From positions 1,054,001 to 1,118,000 of the forward strand of contig NZ_JAXCLW010000001.1 in the NCBI RefSeq assembly GCF_034044715.1: a DNA stretch of 64,000 nt, read 5' to 3'. This document shows positions 50,357 through 57,597 of the stretch, piece by piece; within the stretch, counting starts at the first letter, position 1, and each line of letters begins with the position of its first letter. The DNA comes from Dongia_B soli (GTDB lineage Bacteria > Pseudomonadota > Alphaproteobacteria > Dongiales > Dongiaceae). A program made the position numbers and the translations under genes. Under the pieces are notes generated by a model. That model worked only from the letters and a program-made list of their open reading frames with translations. It was not told the origin of the DNA and ran no database searches.

Positions 50357-50511
50357 GGGGTTTTCGATTCCGGCAGCCGCCCTTTTCCCCCGCCGGCGAG
50401 GAGGGACGGTCACCGATTTCCGTTCCTTGCTTCCATGTTCCTCCTGTGTTCTAAGTGCTGCCGCACAAGGCGGATGAGGCCAACGGAAGAAATTGCGATT
50501 CCCGGCAATCG

Positions 50512-51387
50512 GTGAAGCGCGGACATGTCCATGGCCTTGTTCTGGTGACGGCTTCTGCCTTCTTCTGGAGCACTGCAGGTTTCTTTGTTCGCCTGCTCGA
50601 CCTCGATGTCTGGACCATGCTCGGCTGGCGCTCGCTCTTCGCTTCGCTAGCCCTCCTGTCGGTCGTGGTGATACAGCATCGTCACCGCGCTGCCCGCGCC
50701 TTTCTCGCCATCGGCTGGCCAGGCTTGATCGCCATCCCCATTTCCGCTTTGTCGATGCTGGGCTACGTCGTGGCGTTGAAGCTGACGACGGTTGCCAATG
50801 TCATGATCGTCTATGCAATGATCCCCTTCGTTTCCGCCGGCATCGCCTTTCTGTGGATCGGCGAGCGAACTAGGCGGGGCGTGTTACCGGCGAGCGCCGT
50901 CGCCTTGTTCGGCATCCTCATCATGGTGGGCGCAGCGCCGCGACAGGATCTCGCCGGCAATGCCATGGCGCTGTTGATGACCGTGACGCTGGCCTTCGTC
51001 CTGGTCATGGCACGGCGCTATTCCTCGATCGCCATGGCGCCGGTCAATTGTCTCGCGGCCGCCTCGGTGGCATTGGCCTGCTGGCCGCTGATGGCGTCCG
51101 TCGTGCCGAGTTGGCAAGAGCTCATCATCCTTGCGCTGTTTGGCATCACGACGACGGCGCTTGCGTATCTGCTGTTCCTTACCGGCGGCCGACATCTGCC
51201 GTCGAGCGAAGCGAGCCTGGTCGCTTTGCTAGATGTCGTGCTGGCCCCGCTCTGGGTCTGGCTCGCTTTTTCCGAACGGCCCGATCGCGCGGCTTTCATC
51301 GGTGGCGGCTTCGTGCTCGCGGCAGTGGTCTGGTATCTGCTCGGCGAATTGCGCCGGAACCGGGCAGCGGCCACGCATATGGGCTAG
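50512..51387 (+). CDS. DMT-superfamily (EamA) transporter
   Basis: A 291-residue protein with ten membrane helices in two EamA repeats, beginning GLVLVTASAFFWSTAGFFVR and ending RAAFIGGGFVLAAVVWYLLG. Second-repeat signatures include TTTALAYLLFLTGGRHLPSS. It likely exports a small metabolite; substrate unknown. The start is GTG 50512 (MKRGHVHGLV); the frame is open to 50455. Unlike the DMT gene at 6.3-7.2 kb this copy is intact. Confidence 0.9.
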   Translation: MKRGHVHGLVLVTASAFFWSTAGFFVRLLDLDVWTMLGWRSLFASLALLSVVVIQHRHRAARAFLAIGWPGLIAIPISALSMLGYVVALKLTTVANVMIVYAMIPFVSAGIAFLWIGERTRRGVLPASAVALFGILIMVGAAPRQDLAGNAMALLMTVTLAFVLVMARRYSSIAMAPVNCLAAASVALACWPLMASVVPSWQELIILALFGITTTALAYLLFLTGGRHLPSSEASLVALLDVVLAPLWVWLAFSERPDRAAFIGGGFVLAAVVWYLLGELRRNRAAATHMG

Positions 51388-51544
51388 CTCTCCAGCTCGT
51401 GCATCTGCTCCCTGTATCGCGACTTTGTTCACTGGTGCAGGCGGTCACGCGAAGGTCAACGCGATCCAGTTTGGCCTGCGCTTGCCACCTGATAGAGTGA
51501 TCGTCGGCCCGAGTCGATGAACAGGACGGAGAGACGATCACGCC

Positions 51545-52345
51545 ATGCCGGAACAGGACAAATTCGCGGTCCTGCGCGCCGCCAGCCGCATCTGGGCGGT
51601 CTCGCCCGTACATGGCGAGGCCGAGCGGTTGAAGGCTTTGCACGATTATCTTGGCGGTCAGTTTTTACCCGGCGACCGGCTGGTTTATCTCGGGGGATTT
51701 CTCGGCCGCGGTCCCGATGTCGCCGGCGTGATGACCGAGCTGGTGCGCTTTCGCAGCAAGATCCTGGCGCGGCCGAATATGTTCATCTTCGACATTGCCT
51801 ATCTGCGCGGCGCTCAGGAGGAGATGTGGCAGAAGCTGCTGCAATTGCAATTCGCACCCAATCCAAAAGAGGTGCTGCCCTGGATGCTGCGCCAGGGTGT
51901 TGGTGAGACGATCACCGCCTATGGCGGCGATCCGGCCGAGGGCATCATACGCTGCCGCGAAGGCGCGCTGGCGATCACCCGCTGGACCAATTCGCTGCGC
52001 AGCGCCATGCAGGCGCGGCCCGGCCATTATCAGCTCATGAGCACGGTGCGCCGTGCCGCTTATACCCATGATCTAAGTTTGCTCTTCGTGCATGCCGGCC
52101 TCGATCCGGAGCGCCCGCTGGACGCGCAGGGCGACAGCCTGTGGTGGGGCAGTGCCGGCTTCCCCAGCCTGAATCATCCTTATGGCGAGTTCCTGAAAGT
52201 GGTGCGCGGCTTCGATCGCCAGCATGGCGGTCCGGGCGAGGGGCCTTTCACCGTGACACTGGATGGCGGCTGCGGTTTCGGGGGCAAGGCGATCGCCGCC
52301 TGTCTCGATACGCGCGGTGCGATCCTCGATCTGGTCGAAGCTTGA
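51545..52345 (+). CDS. Calcineurin-like phosphoesterase-fold protein with degenerate metal site
   Basis: A 266-residue protein resembling serine/threonine-phosphatase-type calcineurin folds. Order of motifs is recognisable, but ligands are changed: the GDxHG block reads SPVHGEAERL, the GDxxDRG block reads YLGGFLGRGPDV, and the GNHE block reads FDIAYLRGAQEE. Only the His in VHG and the later LLFVHAGLDPERPLDAQGDS are intact. GGCGFGGKAIAACLD near the end matches the family C-terminus. Loss of three motifs suggests an inactive or non-phosphatase role. The stop is directly adjacent, tail to tail, to the cyclase stop. Confidence 0.82.
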   Translation: MPEQDKFAVLRAASRIWAVSPVHGEAERLKALHDYLGGQFLPGDRLVYLGGFLGRGPDVAGVMTELVRFRSKILARPNMFIFDIAYLRGAQEEMWQKLLQLQFAPNPKEVLPWMLRQGVGETITAYGGDPAEGIIRCREGALAITRWTNSLRSAMQARPGHYQLMSTVRRAAYTHDLSLLFVHAGLDPERPLDAQGDSLWWGSAGFPSLNHPYGEFLKVVRGFDRQHGGPGEGPFTVTLDGGCGFGGKAIAACLDTRGAILDLVEA

Positions 52346-54412
52346 TTAATCAGCTGCCGGGATTGCCGAGTTTACGCGCTGCAGCAGTCGATAGAGCTGC
52401 ATTTCTTCCGATCGGCCCGGCAGAAGATGATAGCCAAGCGGCTCCGCTTGCATGTCCGGCGGCAGGGCGGCCGCTACCTCGCTGCCGATGATGACGATGG
52501 CATCGCTGCTGCCATCGTCGATGGTCTTGGCAAATTGCTCGAAGCGTTGCGCCAGATTCACGCTGTCACCGACCAGCGTGTAGTTGATGCGGCTCGGCGC
52601 ACCGATATTGCCGGCGATCGCCCTCCCGGTTTCGACACCAATCCGCAGGCGTATCGGCTCCAGGTCCTTATGGCGCCGCCGCTCATTGTCGGCGGAAATC
52701 TTGTCGGTGATGGCCAAGGCGGCACGGCAAGCCCGTTCTATATGATCGGGCTGCAAGGCCGGCGCACCCCAGAAAGCCATGACGGAATCGCCGATATATT
52801 TATCGATCGTCCCGCCCTCCTCGGCTATCGCCTCCTCCAGCAGCGAGAAATGCCGGCTGAGAAAGGCAGCGAGGGCCGGCGCATCCAGCCGCTGGCTGAT
52901 GCTGGTGAAGCCGACAATGTCGGTGAAAAGAATGGTGACCTCGCGCTCCTTCGATTCGAATGCGTCGCTCGAGCCGGTCCGCACCAACATGGGCAGCAGG
53001 GAGCGGGGCACGTAAGTCGAAAGCCACCCAAGCCCCGCTCGCATGCGATTGAACGCGGTGACGGCGACGTCCACCTCGCGCAGCCGGCCCCCGGGCAGGG
53101 GATCGCCATCGCCTAGTTCCAGCCGCGCGATCTTTTCCGAAGCGGCGGCGAGCCGGGTGATCGGCCGGGCGATGCGGCGACCGATCAGGATTGCCATGGC
53201 CACGCCCAACAGCATCACGCCGATGCCGAGAATGGCGGCCCGGGTCACCTGATCGAGAAAACTGTTGATGCTGGCATCCGGCACATGGGTGCCGATGATC
53301 CATTCGCGATTTCTAGTATCGCCGGGCTCTTTGAACTCATAGCCTGGGAGGGGGCGATAGAGGATGAAATAATCCGAGCCGTCGACCTCCACCTGCTGGA
53401 TGCGGAAATTCAGCGGCAGTTTTGGATAGAGCGACTGGACATCGACGTCGCTGCTGTCATTGAAACGGAAGGCGGCGAGCACTTTATCGCCGAGATCGGA
53501 GGGGCGGAGCAACCGGCCCATCGCCGATTGGACGTCATTCTTCGCCGCCGGATGGGCGATGATGAAGCCGTCGGCATTCATTGCGAAAGGCGTTCCTTTC
53601 AGCCCGGTGAGATCCTCATCGATATGGCGAGAGAGGCCGGCGACGGTGACCGTGGCGCGTAGCAAGCCGATGATCTTGGTGCCGCGCCGCACCGGCAGAT
53701 AAAGCGGAATGGCCGTTCCCTTGCGTTGCGGCGAATAGAACGGCGTGCCCCAGAACGCGGACCGGCGATCGCCGGCACGGGTGAGATAGACGCCGAATGT
53801 ACGGGCGCTTTCGCCGGTTATCTCCCGGATGCTGTAATCGTCGCGCTCATCGCCGGTGCGGCTGGCCGACATGACGCGCATGTCGCTACGCACGTAAATG
53901 AGACTGTCCATCTGCTCGTCCGATGCCAGCGAGCCCAGCAGTAGATCCTTGATCCGACCATCCTCGAAGATGTCGCGATGATCGCTTAGAATGAAACGGG
54001 AAAGGGCGCGGAGCTGGTTTTCGGTGGGATCGAGCTGATGCCGCAGATTCTGGCTGACGATGGTGACGACCGCCTGGCCGGTGGCGGCGATCAACTGACC
54101 GGTGTTGCTCTGCGCTACGGTGTAGAGGTGCCAGACGGCAATGCCGACAGCGAGAATGACCAGGCTGCCGAAGCTGAGCGCCAATGTCGTGACGATTGAG
54201 AGGCGCGGCCGCAGCATCCGGCGCAGCCCTGCAAGTAGACGCGACTTTAGCGCGCGATTCCGCTCCGGAATCGCAGCGGGCGCGCCAGGAGTTGCATCCA
54301 CCGGCGCTGCCGGCGCGTGGCCGGCAGGCAGTGGCGGCGCGGTCGGAACGGGCGAACGACCAGTCAGGATATTGTCACTCGCGCGGTCCCTGTTTTCCTC
54401 GATCTTCTTCAA
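52346..54412 (-). CDS. Membrane adenylate cyclase with Cache sensor and HAMP domain
   Basis: A 688-residue protein. An N-terminal cytoplasmic Pro/Ala-rich stretch, a membrane helix (LALSFGSLVILAVGIAVWHL, about residue 78), a dCache-like periplasmic region (about 100-385), a second helix (AAILGIGVMLLGVAMAILIG), HAMP (RRIARPITRLAAASEKIARL), then a class III cyclase domain from about 490. Metal Asps are in LFTDIVGFTS and YIGDSVMAFWG, and NYTLVGDSVNLAQRF gives the Lys/Thr type associated with ATP. Start is TTG 54412, overlapping the M48 stop (TTGA). It probably senses an extracytoplasmic ligand and makes cAMP. Confidence 0.93.
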   Translation of the reverse strand: MKKIEENRDRASDNILTGRSPVPTAPPLPAGHAPAAPVDATPGAPAAIPERNRALKSRLLAGLRRMLRPRLSIVTTLALSFGSLVILAVGIAVWHLYTVAQSNTGQLIAATGQAVVTIVSQNLRHQLDPTENQLRALSRFILSDHRDIFEDGRIKDLLLGSLASDEQMDSLIYVRSDMRVMSASRTGDERDDYSIREITGESARTFGVYLTRAGDRRSAFWGTPFYSPQRKGTAIPLYLPVRRGTKIIGLLRATVTVAGLSRHIDEDLTGLKGTPFAMNADGFIIAHPAAKNDVQSAMGRLLRPSDLGDKVLAAFRFNDSSDVDVQSLYPKLPLNFRIQQVEVDGSDYFILYRPLPGYEFKEPGDTRNREWIIGTHVPDASINSFLDQVTRAAILGIGVMLLGVAMAILIGRRIARPITRLAAASEKIARLELGDGDPLPGGRLREVDVAVTAFNRMRAGLGWLSTYVPRSLLPMLVRTGSSDAFESKEREVTILFTDIVGFTSISQRLDAPALAAFLSRHFSLLEEAIAEEGGTIDKYIGDSVMAFWGAPALQPDHIERACRAALAITDKISADNERRRHKDLEPIRLRIGVETGRAIAGNIGAPSRINYTLVGDSVNLAQRFEQFAKTIDDGSSDAIVIIGSEVAAALPPDMQAEPLGYHLLPGRSEEMQLYRLLQRVNSAIPAAD

Positions 54413-55902
54413 TAGGTAACGATCTTTACCTTGCGGCCAACTTGCGGTTCTTCGCCAGGCTTGAGGTTATTGAGCACACGGAACCAGTCCTCATTCGCAC
54501 CGGTAACCATGCGTGCCGAGAGCGATTGCACCGTATCGCCTTCCTGCACTGTCACGATGTGGACCCGCTTCGGCCGGTATCTCGCCCCTTCATCGCCGCC
54601 GATCTGCTGGAAACTCTGGGCGGTTTGTAAAAAGGCGCTGTCGAGACTGGAAGCTGTATTCGGCGTCGCGAAAAAGAGGAACTGATAGACCCTGCCTTCC
54701 GGATGCTTTACCAGCACGACCCGAACGTTGCGCGATCCTTTGTTGGTATTCACCGCAGCGGTGCCGGTCGCGGCCGGCATGCCGTTGATAGTGACGGCCT
54801 GCACGTTCTGGAAGGTCACATTCTGGGCGATCTGCCCGCTCGCGATATAGTCGGCCAAGGCACCGCTCGGTTGCGGCGAGGCCAAGGTGAAGGTAATGAC
54901 GGCATCCTGCGGCCCGGTCGCTCCCACCATGTCCGGCTGATTCACCAGCTTATAGCCCTGCGGCACGGTGAAGGCGAAATGCAGGCTTGGGTGGATGAAG
55001 CGCGTCCCGTCGATGATGCCGTTCCGCGGATCATCGCCGAAGATCAGGCCGTCGATTTTCTGCAGATAAGTATCGGCGTCGAGTTTTGCACCGGCGGCCG
55101 GTTCCGACCCGGCTTCGGCAATCGCCCGCTGGACACGGTCAACCGTGCGCGGATGCGAAGCCAGCATGTTATCGGCATCCACTGCATTGGGATCCTGACC
55201 GGCGAGCTGAGCTTCCAGCTGGCTCTGCGACCTCAGATCGGCGAGGAACGTCGCCATTGCCTGGGGATCGTAGGCGCTGCGCTTCAGATAGCGGACGCCA
55301 AGGGAATCGGCTTCGAACTCCTGTTCCTGGGAATAATGCGCCAGGCGATATTGGGCGCCTTGCTGCACGGCGCCACCCAGCAGATTCGCACCCGTCTCTC
55401 CGCCCAGAATCGCGCCGAGCAAAGTCGCTCCCAGCACGCCGATCTGGGCTTTCTGCTCCTGGCCCATTCGTTCCGCTGTGTGACGCGCATTGATGTGGCC
55501 GATTTCATGGCCGAGAACGCCGGCGATTTCAGCTTCGTTATTGGCCAGGGCGAGCAATCCCCGGGTGATATAGACATAACCCCCGGGTACGGCGAAGGCA
55601 TTCACATCCGGCGTGTCGAGGATGGTGAATGTATAGGTCACATCCTTGCGCTCGGCGGTGGCGGCGACCGATTGGCCGACGCTGGTGACATAGGCGGTAA
55701 GATCCGGCTGGGCATCGTAGGCGCCGCCGAATTCCGCGAGAATCTGCGGATGTTCCTGGCGACCGAGTTGGGCCTCCTGCTGGGGAGAGAGACTGGTCGT
55801 GAAGGTGCGCCCGGTAGCCGGGCTGGTGGCCGTGGTGCAAGCGCCCAGCAAAGCCGTCATGGTCAAACCGGCCATCAGGCCGAGGACCGTTTTTCGTTTC
55901 AT
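54409..55902 (-). CDS. M48 family metalloprotease, lipoprotein, with C-terminal LysM-like domain
   Basis: A 497-residue secreted lipoprotein: signal peptide MKRKTVLGLMAGLTMTALLG then the lipobox-like LLGAC (Cys 21). The M48 zinc site HEIGH (about 147) is followed by NARHTAERMGQEQ and the third ligand in EQEFEADSLGVRYL, as in BepA/LoiP-type chaperone-proteases. A TPR-free C-terminal half ends with a LysM-like segment VHIVTVQEGDTVQSLSARMV. It probably works in outer-membrane protein quality control. Start at ATG 55902 with GGAGGGAGAGG upstream. Coupled to the cyclase downstream. Confidence 0.93.
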   Translation of the reverse strand: MKRKTVLGLMAGLTMTALLGACTTATSPATGRTFTTSLSPQQEAQLGRQEHPQILAEFGGAYDAQPDLTAYVTSVGQSVAATAERKDVTYTFTILDTPDVNAFAVPGGYVYITRGLLALANNEAEIAGVLGHEIGHINARHTAERMGQEQKAQIGVLGATLLGAILGGETGANLLGGAVQQGAQYRLAHYSQEQEFEADSLGVRYLKRSAYDPQAMATFLADLRSQSQLEAQLAGQDPNAVDADNMLASHPRTVDRVQRAIAEAGSEPAAGAKLDADTYLQKIDGLIFGDDPRNGIIDGTRFIHPSLHFAFTVPQGYKLVNQPDMVGATGPQDAVITFTLASPQPSGALADYIASGQIAQNVTFQNVQAVTINGMPAATGTAAVNTNKGSRNVRVVLVKHPEGRVYQFLFFATPNTASSLDSAFLQTAQSFQQIGGDEGARYRPKRVHIVTVQEGDTVQSLSARMVTGANEDWFRVLNNLKPGEEPQVGRKVKIVTY

Positions 55903-56288
55903 CTGCCTTCCTCTCCCTCCATCCGTCCAAGCAGCGGTCGCAGCTCCTTTCTTCGCCGGCAACTGATGGTCTCGCATATCGATGCCCTGCAACTGCGCCG
56001 TCAATGCTCAGCATAACGCTCCAGCCGCAGACCCTATCCGTCATCAACCTATCATTGCCCATCCTGCCGGACCACGGGTTTCCAAGCGGATCCAGGGGGT
56101 GATACAGATCAGATATCCGCACTTGCCGCCGCGACAGCTAAGCTTTCACAGCATGATCGTGAGCTGCACTCACATTGGCGTGACGTCGCCAGGCACCATA
56201 TCCGGTACGCCGCGATGACTTGTGTCATGGCAGGGACCGCATGTAATACTGGCGGCGACGCGGGAAGGTGTCCCGACAGGATGAACCG
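55903..56288. other. 386-bp divergent intergenic region
   Basis: This gap holds the outward promoters of the M48 gene (minus) and proline iminopeptidase gene (plus). I see no supported gene, clear promoter boxes or strong repeat. Confidence 0.4.
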
Positions 56289-57257
56289 ATGGGAATCGAG
56301 CGGCACATGGCGGACAAGGACCTCTATCCGGCAATCGAACCTTATGACAGCGGTTTTCTGAAACTCGATTCCCTGCATGAGATGTATTACGAACAGTCCG
56401 GCAATCCCATAGGCGTGCCGGTTGTCTTCCTGCATGGCGGCCCCGGCGCCGGCGCCAATTCGACCCATCGCCGTTTTTTCGATCCCGCGCATTACCGCAT
56501 CGTGATTTTCGATCAGCGCGGCGCCGGGCGGTCTCGGCCGCTCGGGGATGTCCGTGACAACACCACGCCGCTGCTGATCGAGGATATCGAGAAGCTGCGC
56601 CGCCATCTGGGCATCGAGAACTGGTTCGTCTTCGGCGGATCCTGGGGATCGACCCTGGCCCTGGCTTATGCCGAATTCCATCCGGAGCAGGTCCGCGGCT
56701 TGGCGCTGCGAGGCATCTTCCTGTGCCGAAAATCGGAAATCGACTGGTTCCTCTATGGGATGAAGGAGCTGGCACCGGAAGCCTGGCGAAAATTCGCCAG
56801 CCATATTCCAGCCGCCGAGCGGGACGATCTCCTGACCGCCTATCACAGCCGCCTGATGAATCCGGATCCCGCCATTCATATGCCGGCGGCGCGTGCCTGG
56901 AGCATTTACGAGGGCAGCTGTTCGACCCTTTTGCCGAGCCCCGAAACGGTTTCGGCTTTCTCCGCCGATGTTCTGGCTCTGGGGCTGGCCCGGATGGAGG
57001 CCCATTATTTCCGCAACAACATTTTCCTGCCGGACAACTACCTCTTGGAAAATGTCGGCCGGATCCGCCATATCCCCGCCTTCATCGTGCAAGGCCGCTA
57101 TGACCTAGTCTGCCCGATCCGGACCGCCGACGATCTGGTCCAGGCTTGGCCGGAAGCGCGCTATCACATCGTGCCGGATGCCGGCCACTCGGCAATGGAA
57201 CCGGGCATCCGCAAGCATCTGGTGGCCGGGATGGACCGCTTCCGGGAACGTGGTTGA
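56289..57257 (+). CDS. pip: Proline iminopeptidase
   Basis: An alpha/beta-hydrolase of about 322 residues (family S33) that removes N-terminal proline from peptides. HGGPGAGANSTHRRFFDP (about residue 45) is the oxyanion and proline-pocket motif, GGSWGSTLALAYAE (about 112) carries the nucleophile Ser, VQGRYDLVCP the Asp, and PDAGHSAMEPG the His. Cytoplasmic, full length. ATG 56289 (MGIERHMADKD) is used; GTG 56268 and ATG 56307 are alternatives. Confidence 0.95.
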   Translation: MGIERHMADKDLYPAIEPYDSGFLKLDSLHEMYYEQSGNPIGVPVVFLHGGPGAGANSTHRRFFDPAHYRIVIFDQRGAGRSRPLGDVRDNTTPLLIEDIEKLRRHLGIENWFVFGGSWGSTLALAYAEFHPEQVRGLALRGIFLCRKSEIDWFLYGMKELAPEAWRKFASHIPAAERDDLLTAYHSRLMNPDPAIHMPAARAWSIYEGSCSTLLPSPETVSAFSADVLALGLARMEAHYFRNNIFLPDNYLLENVGRIRHIPAFIVQGRYDLVCPIRTADDLVQAWPEARYHIVPDAGHSAMEPGIRKHLVAGMDRFRERG

Positions 57258-57597
57258 TCATCTTTTGAGGCCGGCCGCGCGTAGCCTTGTGCCGCGCTGG
57301 ATGCGACGATAAGTCTCGTCGATATCACAGGTTTTTGTTCCGTCAATTCTTGACCGTCACGTTTTGGCCCCTTGAATTCCGGTCGGATTCAGTCGATTTT
57401 CCAACAACTCTCCGGATTGCCTATGCCAGAGGGGCGTTTCCGTTTGCGGTGGCCGATCCGCGCGGCGCGAAGAGGCCGGGTCATGACATGTCGGGGGCGG
57501 CGTGTGACCGGCGGCTACGTCGCCAGTATGGGGGCCAAGCGGCGGGCGCCGGGCGCAGGCGTGTCTCCCAGGCGGATTCCATCGCCGGGCACCGGGG
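57258..57597 (+). other. 340-bp intergenic region before the beta-glucan locus
   Basis: Hairpin CGACGA (57304-57309) / TCGTCG (57316-57321) may end the iminopeptidase transcript. A TTGACC hexamer at 57350-57355 could be a -35 box, but no convincing -10 follows at 17 bp. No gene is supported. Confidence 0.4.
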
